Assembly: GCA_023101885.1 (NCBI GenBank)
Contig: JALPQD010000630.1
Span: 882,068-946,067, forward strand
Direction: 5' to 3'
DNA: 64,000 nucleotides
Source of the DNA: Typhlomys cinereus
Lineage: Eukaryota > Chordata > Mammalia > Rodentia > Platacanthomyidae
Part shown: positions 1 through 39,290 of the stretch, piece after piece
Numbering within the stretch: the stretch's first letter is position 1
Layout of the letters: each line of letters opens with the position of its first letter
Translations under genes and position numbers: made by a program
The notes under the pieces: model-generated
Database searches by the model: none
What the model was told of the DNA's origin: nothing
The model's input: the letters and a program-made list of their open reading frames with translations, nothing else

Positions 1-432
1 CTCTACCACAGAGTTACATCCACAGTGCCACATTTTCTTAACAGATGCTATTTCAGGTCACTCTTTATAACTGTGGTGGAAGTCACCATTAGACAATAAC
101 ATAATCCACCCAGAAATTTGGTTAGCACATAAGGTTATTTCCACTGTCAGAAAAAAAGACTGTAGCCAAACATTCACGATTTTGTTTCATTGCATTCTTT
201 TTTTTTTTTTTAGACGAGATCTCACTATGATGCCAGGCTGTTCTCAAATTCTTCGATTTCAGGGATCTTACTTCACCTACCCAAGTAGCTGAGACAAGTG
301 CATACTACCGGCAGGCTTTAGCTTTTAATTTTCTTTCTTTCAAAGCCAATTGATGTTTTAACAATAAGAATAAAATATGTCTTTATTTTGGTAACTTTAA
401 CCTGGAATGTTATGTACTTTTAAAACCCTTAG
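1..432 (+). other. DCAF6 intron (partial)
   Basis: Intronic sequence before the exon at 433. It holds an old B1/Alu-like SINE in minus orientation (about 195-330, starting with a T run and then the reversed body GAGATCTCACTATGATGCCA). No coding signal is seen. Confidence 0.7.
195..330 (-). repeat. Old B1-like (7SL-derived) SINE
   Basis: A poly-T followed by the reversed B1 body, with motifs like AGACGAGATCTCACTATG and CCCAAGTAGCTGAGACAAGTG. Strongly diverged. Confidence 0.6.
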
Positions 433-10636
<10,204 letters not shown>

Positions 10637-10737
10637 TCAGCTCCTCTTGGCCAGCACTGGATGTTCTGGAATTTGTATAAGACATTTATTACATTTTCTT
10701 TCTTTACAGAACTTTAGTGCAATTTTAAAACTATGTG

Positions 10738-10739
<2 letters not shown>

Positions 10740-10768
<29 letters not shown>
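10740..10768 (+). repeat. DCAF6: 29-base T tract in DCAF6 3' UTR
   Basis: An uninterrupted T run inside the 3' UTR, about 105 bases after the stop codon. It would give a U29 tract in the mRNA. Confidence 0.85.
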
Positions 10769-10984
10769 GGAGTTTTTCCCTCTTTGAGGGAAACCAACCA
10801 TTGGTTTGGAATGAGTGTGTGCATGACTTTGGGAGAGTGTACAACAAAACAAGCAAAATGTTTTTAAAAACTTTTTGCCGTGTCTGGAGTGCTAGAAATG
10901 CTAAGTGCAATATTCCCCTACCCTCACTCGCGGGAGCTGGATCAGTGCTGAAAAGTAATTCCATTAGAGTGAAATGTCGGCTCA

Positions 10985-10990
10985 AATAAA
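10985..10990 (+). terminator. DCAF6: DCAF6 polyadenylation signal AATAAA
   Basis: A canonical AATAAA lies about 350 bases past the stop codon, followed by a TGTTTGTTGCTTT stretch that fits a downstream U/GU-rich element. It is the first AATAAA after the stop. Confidence 0.8.
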
Positions 10991-11010
10991 TTTCTACACT
11001 TGCCATTTGC

Positions 11011-13870
11011 ATGTTTGTTGCTTTCTAATTAAAGAAGTTGATTGTTTTAAGATACCCTAAATTTGACTTTTATTTAATTCCCTGTTTTTTCAGCCCACGT
11101 TGTCCTATCTTTCTCTAATAAAAGGAGACTCTTTCTGTCCTTCCTAGATTTAATAACCTTTTCCTTCTTGACATGTGTGTGACAGGAACACATGAAAAGG
11201 CTCTTTAATTTCTCTTAGCAAGTGCTTTCATCTTAACTCGCCCTTGTGATTTAGAGGCACCTTGTCCACCAGTCACCGAGAGCCAGGATGGTGAGCCCCA
11301 CAGGTGGTTCACAGGAATGCGCGGCATGCTGCCGGGGCTTTGCCTTCATCACTGCAAGCTGCCAGCTCTGCCTTCTGACTTAGGGCTCCTTGACTCCAGT
11401 GTCTACCCTACAACAGCCAGACCTCCATATCTTGGACCCAAGGCCTGTGTAATGCAGGTTTTAACCAGAAAATATTCAGGCATACCTAACTCTTCAGTCA
11501 TCTCACCACCTCCTAAAGTATCTGCTTGTGTCTCCCTCAGGCTAATTACCTGCTCATTAAGATATGCTGATGAGTTACCCTCTTACTAGATGCTCACATC
11601 TCTTTAATCCATTTATAAAATAAGTTCATTCTCAATGCCAGATTACTATTTTCTGATTTCTCTGTCATCCAAATGTGCATCCATGACTGCCTCGCACTAC
11701 TTTCCCAATCTGGAAGCCTCACAGAAAGAAGCCAGACCTGCCAGGTGGGACAGAAGCAGTTTTGCTGCCTCTTGATACCTCGGAGGCAAAAATCCAAGTT
11801 TCTAACACATTCTCCCTTTTTAGGAGGGCGATGCCTTTAATTTTCCAGTCTGTGAGCTCTTGCAAGACAGCTCCATCACTTACAAAAGACCCGCAGCCAA
11901 CACTGCTACTTCTCCATGACTTGTGGTCCAGCTCATGGCTGTTCACTGTGCTTCCTTGCCAGCCTGCAGCTGGAGAAGTTGAGTCACACACTGGGATCAT
12001 CACCGAGCTTGTCTTGAAACAGCCGTCCAGTGTGGCACAATGTACTCCTGCCACAGCAGAGAGAATGTTGGAGCAGTCGGGAAAAGCCAAAGATCCACGT
12101 GTACCGAATCCATTCCCTTCAGCACCAGACTAGAGCTCTACCTCCTTACCACATCTGGAAACAGCTGCCACAGTCACTTCAAACACATACCTCTCCCCAC
12201 TGGTGCTTGTAGTATACCCACTATGCAGCTGCTGAAAGCAGGACACCCCTTTTGGCTTAGTATGTAGCTCAATGCAGAAGGGACTAAGTCAGATACAAAG
12301 AATATCTGTTTCCAGCTGGACTGTGAATAGTCTCAAAAGTTCTGTCCCCGTAGAGCGTCTGCTGTGTGAGAACAGAGATGTCTTTCCCACAAGATGTCTA
12401 CAAGCCTGAGCACCTGCTGCCGGCAGACGCTAGTTAGCCTTGTGCATGGAGGAACAGTCACGCCATCCAGTCGAGCGCCAGATGTCAGCACCCACTTCTT
12501 GCCCTGAACAAAGGCACATGAATGCCCACAGCCTGGTTAGTGTCTAGAGACGGAGGGAGTCAGCTTTAACCCAACAGGATAGCTGATTTCTAGAAAGTAC
12601 AAAGGTCTTAGTTTCTGGCTCCGGGCTAACACTTTGCCCTGTGCTAGTCATTTGGTTTCTCTGGGCTTATTTCCTCTCCAAAGTGGAGGTAATCAGACCG
12701 CATCACAAAAGACGGGCAGTGTTGGTACACAATAGGGTATGTCTTCAGTTGTATTCAAGCAGGAGCGTGGATGGTGCTAGAGGATCATGGGAAAACCGCA
12801 GAGGTTACCAGGGGACCCAGGTCAAGGGGTAACTAACTGGCCGGAAGAGCAATAGAACAAAAGTAAGCCACAGTGTCTACTTTGGTGCATGCCATTAATG
12901 GCGGGAGCGTGGAGGCAGGCGGAATGAGAACTTGTAAGTCCTTAGTTTTTCCTGGGAACATAAAACAGCTCGAATTTTGGCAGTCAAAGCCCCCAACTAG
13001 CTTTAGCAATTCTGTAATTTTGGTGTTTATTAGGAAGCAGAGAAACCCAATGTGGTTAAAACTACAGTAAAAACAGTTAACAAAACCTGGCTACTTCCAA
13101 GACTAAGTGTAAACATAGGGCTAGGCAAAGTCATTAGACTGGCCCTTGCAGTTCACTTACCCGCTCAGATACAGGAAGGTGACTTCACTGGTATCAGATA
13201 AGGGAAAGATGGTGGGCTTTATGCTGACGTTCTATCTTGATGTTGTCTGCCTTTTATTATGGGATGTAGGTGGGTGGATGAATAGACCAACAGGTGGATG
13301 AAAAAGCACTGTTTCATTGAACCTCCTTCAAAAATCAAACTTAAGGGCTGGAAAAATGGCACAGGGGTTAAGATTGCCTCACAAGCAAAAGATCCGGAAT
13401 TTGGATCCTAGGTCCCATGTAAAAAAAAAAAAAACTCCAGACAGAAATGGCAGTGGCCTGCACTTCAGATCGTGGGTAGGTGGAACCCAGAAAATCTCAA
13501 AGTGAAGCAAAAAGGATGATTCCCAAAATCACCCTTGGGCCACAGGGACATATAGTGCCCTTTCATACACACACACACACACACACACGTAGTTTAAAAA
13601 GAAAAAAAAGTGTGTCTTGGATATGGGAAGAAATAATTATATAACTGTACTCCTTGAGTGTGCCTTAGGGACTTATGAGAAGCTTGCATGGTTATACCCA
13701 AGTGATTCTGATAGGGGTATTCCCACCCCCCACTTCTACAAAGAGCTCCTCTTGCTTCCTTTTAGCCTGTGGAGTCAAGACAGGAATATGGATGTAGAAA
13801 ATGAGGGAAAGGGACAGGATCTAGAAATGTATGTAGAACACATCCAAGGGTAAGTTGAGTTTCCACAGCT
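11011..13870. other. Gap between the converging DCAF6 and GPR161 transcripts
   Basis: No convincing gene. It contains a MIR-like fragment near 12615-12730 and an older B2-like SINE at 13345-13609. Reading frames around 11719-12267 lack codon bias and family resemblance. Confidence 0.5.
13345..13609 (+). mobile_element. Older B2-like SINE (dipodoid-type second subfamily)
   Basis: Head GGCTGGAAAAATGGCACAGG, B-box-like region GGAATTTGGATCCTAGGTCC, then AGTGGCCTGCACTTCAG, CCAAAATCACCCTTGG, and a CA repeat tail. More diverged than the GC-rich copies. Confidence 0.7.
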
Positions 13871-13888
13871 ATACACATTTCAAAAACA

Positions 13889-13894
13889 TTTAAT
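13889..13894 (-). terminator. GPR161: Candidate GPR161 polyadenylation signal ATTAAA
   Basis: On the minus strand the hexamer ATTAAA is followed by TGTTTTTGAAATGTGT, a U/GU-rich stretch. It is the first good signal after the stop, 4.9 kb away. The assignment is tentative. Confidence 0.35.
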
Positions 13895-15317
13895 CAGGTA
13901 AGCAAAAACTATTGTATACACTTTTACTTATCTGTAAATACTGATTTACATATAATAACCCTAAGCATTTTTCTTACCTTTCAAAACATAATCCAAAAGC
14001 TTCAAGTTGAATACATTTCAAGATCGATTTGGGTTTTTAAAGTTTGGTTTTTAGCCACTGCTGCCTCCGGTACCCAGCCTCAGAACAGACGCTCCTTGAA
14101 GCAGGGTACATGACTGACTGGCAGACCAACTTCTAGCACACAAGCTTTCTGCCACATGGTGTGGTCTTGTTCCCAAGTCGCCCTGGGATTCTTTTTCTGG
14201 GAGGAGTTGATTTGCCTGTGATTTCTAGTGCTTCAAGTGGCAGCAAAAGAAAAAGTACAAGTGGCTGCTATCCTAAGCCATTAATACTGCTCAGAAAAGT
14301 GTATTCTGAGAAAAAGGAACATAGCTTGGTGTATTGTTTTCCTGAAAATCACAGACCCAAGTTGTGCTCTTGGCAATCTTGTGCAGATTTGTGCTTGTTT
14401 TGAATTCTTTCCAACAAATCACTTTGACTCTTCTATTTTCTAGCCCTGCGCAGCAGCTACTACTATCTCCTGAGTTCCTTGACTGACAGCTCTTCCCGCT
14501 TACTTAGCAAAGCCCAACAGGCCTGTGCTGGTGAGAGCGATTCCTTCCTGGAAGCTTCGAAGCTGCTCCTTCCTCGGCCCCGTGACCGACACCTGGGATT
14601 TGTCCCCGACTCTGTCTTAATCAACCTTGAGACCGGAGTACTCCTTGGCTTTTCTGAATTCTCGGGTCCCCTCTCCGACCCATCTGTCCCTTCTTTGGGT
14701 GGTTGCCCCTCCCCCGGGGCTTCTAGGGCTCTGTGCTGGGCATCCCTGGGCGGCTCGGAAGGTTCTGTGAACCAAAGGCCACATCCAGTCACAGAGCAGT
14801 TCTCAGCACCCAGAAGGCTGAAGGAATGGAGGAGAATGTCCCTTCTGGGTCCACAGTGCAGGCTGAATTATGCTGTGATTTGAGGCTGTCCACCCTCTAA
14901 AACAGGGCCGTGTTGAATAGTTCATCTTTATGCACACAGACATCAGGGCAGAGGAAAGACATTTGAATAGAAAAGCGTTTTCCCCTGCAGACTTCTTACA
15001 CCTCATCCTTTCCACCCTCTCCACCGCCTTCCCTTCCTCACCGCATGCTTTTTCTCCCAGAAGTCCTTTTGTGCTGCATAGCGAGCACGGCCCTCAACGT
15101 CTGCACTCAAGCACACCATGGTACCTTCCCAAGAGTCTCACTTCCTGTGGAGCAGAAGGAGTCTGCCCCGTCAGTTACACTGAGCACCAGGGGCTCAGCT
15201 CTCTACCTGCACCCCAGGTACTGTGCCCTGCGATCATTTCTGCCTGTAATCATGCAAACACCCAGTGAGGGAGGCCTCCCTGGATTCTGTCTCCCCACAT
15301 ACACGTAGGTTATAAAA

Positions 15318-15420
15318 CTTCATTTCATAGAGAAGGAAACATGCAAAAATACTGGGTGACTTGCCCCAAGACACCTAAGTGGCAGCTGGGATCTCACAGT
15401 CATCCCCATGCCAGCACCAT
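15318..15420 (+). repeat. MIR-like ancient SINE
   Basis: MIR core features: CATTTCATAGAGAAGGAAAC, TGGGTGACTTGCCCCAAGAC, AAGTGGCAGCTGGGATCT. Confidence 0.6.
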
Positions 15421-16014
15421 CTCCACCGTATCCATCTGCACCGAAGCCAGGGAGATGCAGCATTTGAACTATGGCACTGGTGCCTGCATGTAGCAGGCTC
15501 CCAAGTGTCTCACAGGTGGGATACAAGGTAGAACTCAACACAGGCTTCTCTGGTTCAGCCATATCACGTTATCCTCACTGTTTTCCCCAGGACACAGATG
15601 GGGCTCAAGACTGAGCACTCGTGGTGTGTCTCACAGTTGGGACATGTCTCATCTGCCATCTAGCCAAGGAGCACATTGTCCTTTGGGGGGAACACTCAGT
15701 TCTACCTCAATAGACTGGCAAGATACCTCACTGTAAGAAAGCTCTTTTCCTCCCTCTCTCGTTCTCATCTGAACTGCAGTGTCCAGTTGCAAACACTGAA
15801 CTAGTCTCAATGGTTTAAATCTTTGCCCAAAACACAAGCAGCCATTGTAAAATCAGAATCGAAGAATGTTAGTGTCGGATGGAACCTGTCCTAACACTTC
15901 CCACTCTCCTGCTCCAGGAGCAGCGGTGTAAGATCACACTGTTTGGTGTCTGAGAATGCGAATGGAGGTCACACACGTAGAGTGGGCATCAGTCACCAAA
16001 CAAAGGACCATGGT

Positions 16015-16340
16015 TGTCATCGTTTAAAATGTGTCCCCTACAGTCTCATGTGTTTGGCAAGGTCATGGCACCTTGAGAGGTGGAGCCTTGCTGGAAGAGG
16101 TGGGCTTTGAGGTGCATTAGTCCCATCCTACCTCCAAGAGGAGTCTGCCTGTGCAGCAAGCAGTCTTGCAGCTCTCAGCTTCCGTGTTGTCTGCAGTGAC
16201 GTAGCCTCCTCCAGCTTTGGCCAGCTAGCCATGCTGCCTCTGCCGTGAGAAATTGTGCCCCCCTCTGGAACCGTAAGCTGAATAAATCTCCCTTCCTCCC
16301 TTAAATTACTTGACTTTGGGGGCTCTCTCACCACAATAGT
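16015..16340 (+). mobile_element. MaLR-type LTR
   Basis: Characteristic segments: CATGGCACCTTGAGAGGTGG, AGCCTTGCTGGAAGAGGTGG, then CTGGAACCGTAAGCTGAATA and the end CACAATAGTTACAAAAAACT. Solo and degenerate. Confidence 0.55.
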
Positions 16341-18792
16341 TACAAAAAACTGTTACAGGGGTCCTGGCTGGGCTCAGAGCAATAGCTTCTGCCAGCAGCC
16401 GGCAAGCATCCAGTTATTCTTTGCTCTTCACACGGCCCCGTTGCTGCCATCTAGTGTTTAAAGTCCTGAACTCCAGTCCTGACGTCAGGCCTGGGGAAAG
16501 CTAGCGAGGTGTTGAGCCTGTAGGTGCCTTACTGCAGCCTCCCCAACCCCTTCTCACCTCCCTGGCTTCCTGACAGACAGCATCTGGAGCACAGAGAGGA
16601 CGAGTCAAGAGGAAACCTTCATAAAATAACCAGAAGACCCAAGGCGGATTAAATGTGCCATCTGCCTCTTACGGAGTCCTCTCAGGAAAAGAACACAGCC
16701 GTTTGCGGACCTGGGTTTAGTTGGGGTGCTGAGCTTGTGCATGAAAGGCAGCTATCCTTCCAAGAGGACCAAAGAATGTGTGGGACAGCTTCTTCTCTCC
16801 CCACCCCACTTCTGTCTGTAGCTCAGTTGGGCAAATCTGAATTCTTGAATATTCAAAACTCTGGTTCAAGCTCCTGAACATCCTGCCGGGCTAGTTCGCT
16901 GGCCTGGGCCTACCTTCGTGGTTGGAAGCACCCCCTCCCTGTGGAGCCTCTCTGTCGTGGGAGGAAGACACTCTGGTATCAGGTCCCCTGCACCAGCGTA
17001 GGGCTCTGCTAGTGGATGAGTTCACGACAGCAACTCGCTTAGTTCACTCAATAAAGTGGGGGGTAGGTAAAATACAGTATTTCCGAGTCAGTTAAATTAA
17101 ATTGCCATATTCCAGCGAACCTGGGGTCACCAGGGAGGATCCTTACCGTAGAGCGTGGGCAGTCAGGGTGGAACTCTCCAGGCCTTGGGTCTTAAGCCAA
17201 TTTACTGTACCAACCAATGACCCAACCCTGAGGTCATGGCGCTCTGCCCTGTCCCACTTCTATGCATGCTGGTTAGTGAGGAATAAGGTCCCCTGAGTGC
17301 AAGTGCTAGGAAAAAAGATGGACAGGCCATGAGGGCAGCGAGAGGACACGGCCTCGCCAGGAGCGCCTGGATTGTAGAGGAAACACGCCAAAGGTCATTT
17401 CTGGAACAACCCTCGTAGCGCACACAGCTAGTCCACCTTGGAGTTTCCCCTCTGCTAGCCAAAGCAGGGAGAGCCCTGAGGTGCTTATTTAAGCACCCAG
17501 GGTGAAGAGGCCAGAGTGGGGGGGGTTGGCTTCCCAAGTCACTAGAACAAATACTCAAAGGTCAGAATCCAAGTGCCGTTTTAGCTCAAAGCGGGAGGCG
17601 CTGACCAACCCTCGTGAATTCTACCCTCTTTCGCCTCCGCCTGGGCAGGGGGACCTGCTTCTCTTCACCGGTGTCTCTGGTTGGCATTCAAGCAGGACTG
17701 CCCGAAACTGCCAAGCCGTGCAAAGACACAGGGCCACAGTGGGCTGCCCGCGCTTCTCGGGTTGACTGGAAACGCTCAAAAGTATGCAAATACTGATCGC
17801 ATCTCGTGTTTTGTGTTTTTTCCCCCCATCTCTAAGTTACAGATTTAGAAAAGAAGACCAGAGCTGGGAACGATCAGCTCCCTCATTTTGTAGTGTCAGC
17901 GTGTTGCAGTATTATGTGCAGATGAAGGCCAAGCCGAGCTTGAACCCAGGGAGGCAGCGGGCCCAGTGGGAAGTGATCGTCATGGTTGCTTGTGGCAATA
18001 GAGGCCAGCTGTGCCCACCAGTCACTCAAGTGCCCCCTCATCCAGTGAGCGATTCCCCCCAACACCTCCCAGCTGTGCCTGACATTTCAGTCGCAGTCAT
18101 GGTTAAACCTGTGCTATACCCTAACCAAATGCGCTTTCCTCCTTTTTTTTTTTTTTCTTTAACTCTAAAAGCAAGACACCTGGGACTCTCCCTCCTGACT
18201 TTTCAAGTGGTTTCTCCCTTCTGCTGTATCAAAGAAATCTTATGGCAGGCCCCCTCCAGGATGACCTGTGCGCTGGCTCTACTGGCACTACCAGCGGATT
18301 TCACCAAAAGCTGGGTGGGAACCAGGACAGGAAGCGTGGGGGTCTATCTAGAGCTCTGCTCCTGGTGCCTTCTGGACCATTTATGATTCCGCCTGGAACA
18401 GCCACACGGAGCCCCAGACAGCCTTGCAGTGCCCAGAAGGGAGGCGTGTCCGTGAGGCACCTGAGACAGAGGCCGCTGTCTGGGAGCATGCGTGGCTGGA
18501 TCAGACATGGTCTGTGCCGTGGCTTCCCTCCAAGCGCAAGGTCTCTTGTCCTGTGCTCCCCACACGCCCGAGGCCACAGTCCCATCGCCATGTGTATGCC
18601 CCGGAGGCTCTGAGACCCAGAAGTAGCTCCTGTGTGGTTCTCACAGTAGACTCTCAAGTCAGAGAAGGGCCACATTGCTGTCAGTCCTGGCAGCTGCACA
18701 CCGGATGTTGCCTTGCCAGCACCCCTCCCGTTGTGTGTGGCGCCACGTTCCAGGGTGCGGGGCTCAGTTCTGGCCGCAGTTCCCCCAAGCCT

Positions 18793-35790
<16,998 letters not shown>

Positions 35791-36119
35791 GGTCAGTGCG
35801 CCTGGGAATGGGGTGGGCAGGGCATGCTGGACGACTGCAGAAACAAGGCAAGAGCACAGACAGGAAAAGAAGGATCAGACCACATCGGCTCTGTTCCGTG
35901 ACAGAGGATGCTAAGAGTTAACGGCGTGGGTCCCAAGCCCTACACCACCTGGCTCTTCTGGAAACTCCTGGCTGGTCTTCCCCGTGCAAGTTCTACATAA
36001 GCGGCCTATGTTCTACAGCTGTTTTGTGTGCAACTTGCTGACTCCTTTAATGACTTCTCCCGCCTGTCTAAACCTTTGCTGTTGCTTAGAGCTGAAATAA
36101 CTCCCAAAGACCCAGGCGT

Positions 36120-36410
36120 CAAAGCTCTAGTATCAAAGCCTGCTTGGCACCACGGGGAGGAAGTAGCGTCTTTAACAGGACCAGGGGGTAAATTGAGGCC
36201 ATTGGAAGACACGTACCCTGGAAGGGGATTATGGGACTGATCCCTTCCTCTTTCACCATTTTGCTGACTGACCGGTGTGAGTTAAGCAGTTCCGATCTAC
36301 CACGTGCTTCCGCCATGATGTGCCCCTTGCCACAGGCCCCAAGGCAATGGGACCAAATGACTCCATTTGGACTGAAACCTCCAAAACTGTGAGCTAAAAC
36401 ATACATTCTC
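36120..36410 (+). mobile_element. MaLR-type LTR fragment
   Basis: ATTATGGGACTGATCCCTTC, GCCATGATGTGCCCCTTGCC, then CTGAAACCTCCAAAACTGTG, typical of an LTR 3' portion. Confidence 0.45.
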
Positions 36411-36411
36411 T

Positions 36412-36487
36412 TGTGGTACTGGGGACCGAGCCCAGGAACTTACACATGCTAAGCAAACACTCTATCCCAGAGCTAAAACCCAGCCCA
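36412..36487 (-). repeat. ID-like SINE, minus orientation
   Basis: GTACTGGGGACCGAGCCCAG, CACATGCTAAGCAAACACTC and CAGAGCTAAAACCCAGCCC form a reversed, diverged tRNA-Ala-like head. Confidence 0.6.
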
Positions 36488-37869
36488 ATCTCTACCTAAA
36501 ACATGCAGCGGGAACAGTGGCTTGCTCTAAGCGTGCTATGGGGGACAGATTGTACACTGCTGCTTTAACCTTTGCGTGTCTTCTGAGGTTCACCTCTGAG
36601 TTATGAAACCAAAATGTGCACATTAACCCACGTTAGCTCATTTGTGTGCACATGAAAGTTCGATAGTGAGAGTATCATAGGAGCTGCTCTGAGTTCCCTG
36701 AGCAGGACTAATGGAGTAGAATTTATTATACTGAGATGTGCTTCTTGCTCTTCCCAACATGGTGAGGGAGGCAGGGGTCCAAGCACTGATCACAGATGGT
36801 GTATGTACACAGTCACACCATCTCGGTCCATGGACATCTCGCTCTCGGGAAGCTCCCTGGGATCTTGGGTAAGACTCAAGGTTGATACATGTTAATATAA
36901 ACCCTATAGACTTATGTTTCTCCAAAACTTTCCATCTCCAAAACATTCCATCAACATTAATCAGCCAAGAAACCCCCCTGCTCCCACGCTCCACCAAGAG
37001 ACGACATCGGGAAGAAAGGAAGAGTTTTCTTGAGACAGACAAGGACCCCAGACCTGTGTTCCACACAGCAGTGCCCTCCTGCTGGATCTGCCATCTCTGT
37101 GCTGGCACCTTTGCCACAGGGAGGTATGGGGTAAAGAAGCAGGCTTCCCCTCCAAGCAGTTCTCAGGGCCACTGGGAAGCTCCCCTTGCAGTGAGCCCCA
37201 AGCTTAGCCCAGCAAGTTCCTCTTCCACTAATCAGCCTTTGAATACTTGGAATTCACTTCCCCACGTTCTCCCATTTCCCAATCATTCATCACTTTGTGG
37301 TATCTAGAACTTTCTGTGAGTCAGTCTCTCTGTTGTACCTACTTCTAGATGTCTGAGACCCTCTTGATCAGTCAATGTCAAGCACAGAAGGAAACTCTTT
37401 TTCTACAGTCGAAATGGATTGTCCTAAGATTCATTCGAGAATATACTTTATTGTAGCAATTCTATCATCTTGTTGGGCTTATATAATGTGGTCAACTAAC
37501 ACCCAAAGTTTATAACACAGTAATTTCTGTAACGGCAGATGTCCCTAATCTTAAACATATGGAATTAATGCTTCCTAGCCCTAAGTACAAAACATTATTT
37601 CTACTGAATTTTGATTTCTGTATCTCAGCCCATATTTCCAGGCTGCTAAAGTAGTCTGCATTTTTATTCCATTATGTAACTTTTGGTCTCACCATCCTGG
37701 TGTCATGAATATGCTTATAGGTGTGCCGACTGTGTGTCTTTGCAAGGTTCTTTTGGATTTTTATCTTGAGTTGCCAGATTCTGAATTTCATTGCCACTCA
37801 CAAGTAAATTATTAATTGGCGTCCCAAAATAAAGCTTTCGCATTAGCATGCTGTTCTTGAGTTAACTCT

Positions 37870-38060
37870 ACTAGGGGCAACGTGGTGGATGAGGAAACGG
37901 TCAACAAGCGAAGCGCTTCTCATACAAGCCCAACAAACCTGAGCTCTGTCCCTGGAACCCCCCAGAAACTGCAAGAAGAGGATGAGCCCCACAAGTTTGT
38001 CCACCTGTACACCATGGTACACACACCTGCACGCAACACATATCTTACACACAGGAAAAA
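37870..38060 (+). repeat. B3-like SINE
   Basis: Diverged tRNA-like head (GGGCAACGTGGTGGATGAGG, GAGCTCTGTCCCTGGAACCC) and a CA-rich 3' part. Confidence 0.4.
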
Positions 38061-38194
38061 GAAAACAGATGTTGTTCGCACGAGACAAAGTAGTGCACAC
38101 CAAGAATCACAGCACACAGGAGGATCGCTTAGCTGGTATGAACATCTTTCCTATTCCAAACACAAACAAATGCTGGATTAAATATGACCCAAAG

Positions 38195-38400
38195 CTAAAA
38201 AGAAGGAGGAGGAGCAAGAGAGGGAGGAAGAAAGGAAGGAAGGAAAGGAGGAAGGAGGGAGGGAGGAAGGGAGGAAGAGAGGGAGGAAAGAGAGAGGGAG
38301 GGAGGAAAGAAGGAAGGAAAGAAGGAAGGAAGGAAAGGAAGGAAGGAAGGAAGGAAGGAAGGAAGGAAGGAAGGAAGGAAGGAAGGAAGGAAGGAAGGTC
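38195..38400 (+). repeat. (GGAA)n microsatellite and polypurine tract
   Basis: Imperfect GGA/GGAA/GGGA units from 38195, becoming an uninterrupted GGAA run of about 16 units at 38333-38398. Confidence 0.95.
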
Positions 38401-38927
38401 TAATCAAAGAAAAAAAAAAGAAAAGGAAATCTAGACATCACAATGCTCTTAGAACCAGCTCAAGATGGTGTTTAACAACCACACAGAAAAGTGAAAAGCA
38501 TATCTTGGGGAACATTATGTTTTAGAAGGGCTCCACCTTCCCTGAAAAAAAATTCAAAAAATTCCTCCCAGTAGCAAAAGTAGGTGCCAAAAACAGCCAA
38601 TTATCTTAGGCTCTGGGTGGGGCACCCTCAAATTTTTTTTCCGTAAGAAATCATTGAGAACTGCGCTCTGCTGAGTTCAAATTACACACCTTTCGGGAGG
38701 CAGGAACAGAATGTCGCAAACCCAAACAAATGGAAACCAACTATCTTTGTTACTTCACAATCAAAGCAAACTGACCCCCACTCACAAAAAAAAGAAAGTT
38801 AAAGATAGGAAAACTATTATTCCAGCCCCCTCAACCTACAGCAAAATATGAATTAAATTACATAAATCGAATCATAACTTTGAAAGGGAAAAGATCATAG
38901 ACAGTAGAGCAATAACAAGTATCATGC

Positions 38928-39060
38928 AGTGCTGGACACCTTTAAACCCCACATTTAGAAGGTGGAGGCAGGAGAATGACAACTTCCAGATCAACCTGAG
39001 CTCCACAGTGGATTTCAGACCAGTATAGACAACACAGTGAGACGCTGTCTCAAAACCCAC
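38928..39060 (+). repeat. Old B1-like SINE
   Basis: AACCCCACATTTAGAAGGTG, GAGGCAGGAGAATGACAACT, GTGAGACGCTGTCTCAAAAC. Confidence 0.65.
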
Positions 39061-39250
39061 ACTATCAAAAGCTAATATGCACTTATGAAAAAGAAACAAA
39101 CTTGTAGAAATTAAATTTTTAGTTATTGGAATGACAACGTTAATGGGTATGTTAAATAGCTTGAGAAAAAGGTGGTGACATGGATGAGTGGTTAGAGGAC
39201 ATTACATCCTCGCACACATTCAGAGAAACCAGGAAAGGAAGTGGAAGCAA

Positions 39251-39290
39251 GGTATGGAAGGACAGGGTGAGGTATGGAAGGACAGGGTGG
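39251..39290 (+). repeat. 20-base tandem duplication
   Basis: GGTATGGAAGGACAGGGTG occurs twice, at 39251-39270 and 39271-39290, with one difference at the last base. Confidence 0.9.

Larger units (their letters stand above)
10637..11010 (+). other. DCAF6: DCAF6 3' UTR
   Basis: Non-coding sequence between the DCAF6 stop and the AATAAA signal at 10985. It is AT-rich and includes a 29-base T tract at 10740-10768. The end is an estimate, about 20 bases past the signal. Confidence 0.75.
13870..18792 (-). other. GPR161: Probable long GPR161 3' UTR
   Basis: Sequence downstream of the GPR161 stop on the minus strand. I found no minus-strand AATAAA (TTTATT on +) between 18792 and 13900. The first plausible signal is an ATTAAA at 13889-13894. 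Repeats here are sparse: one MIR near 15320 and one LTR-like copy at 16015-16340. The extent is inferred; earlier cleavage at a variant hexamer is possible. Confidence 0.4.

Noticed and set aside
14463..14883. Open frames on both strands in the putative GPR161 3' UTR (134 and 109 residues)
   Set aside because: Overlapping frames on both strands in GC-rich sequence with no domain; best explained by chance.
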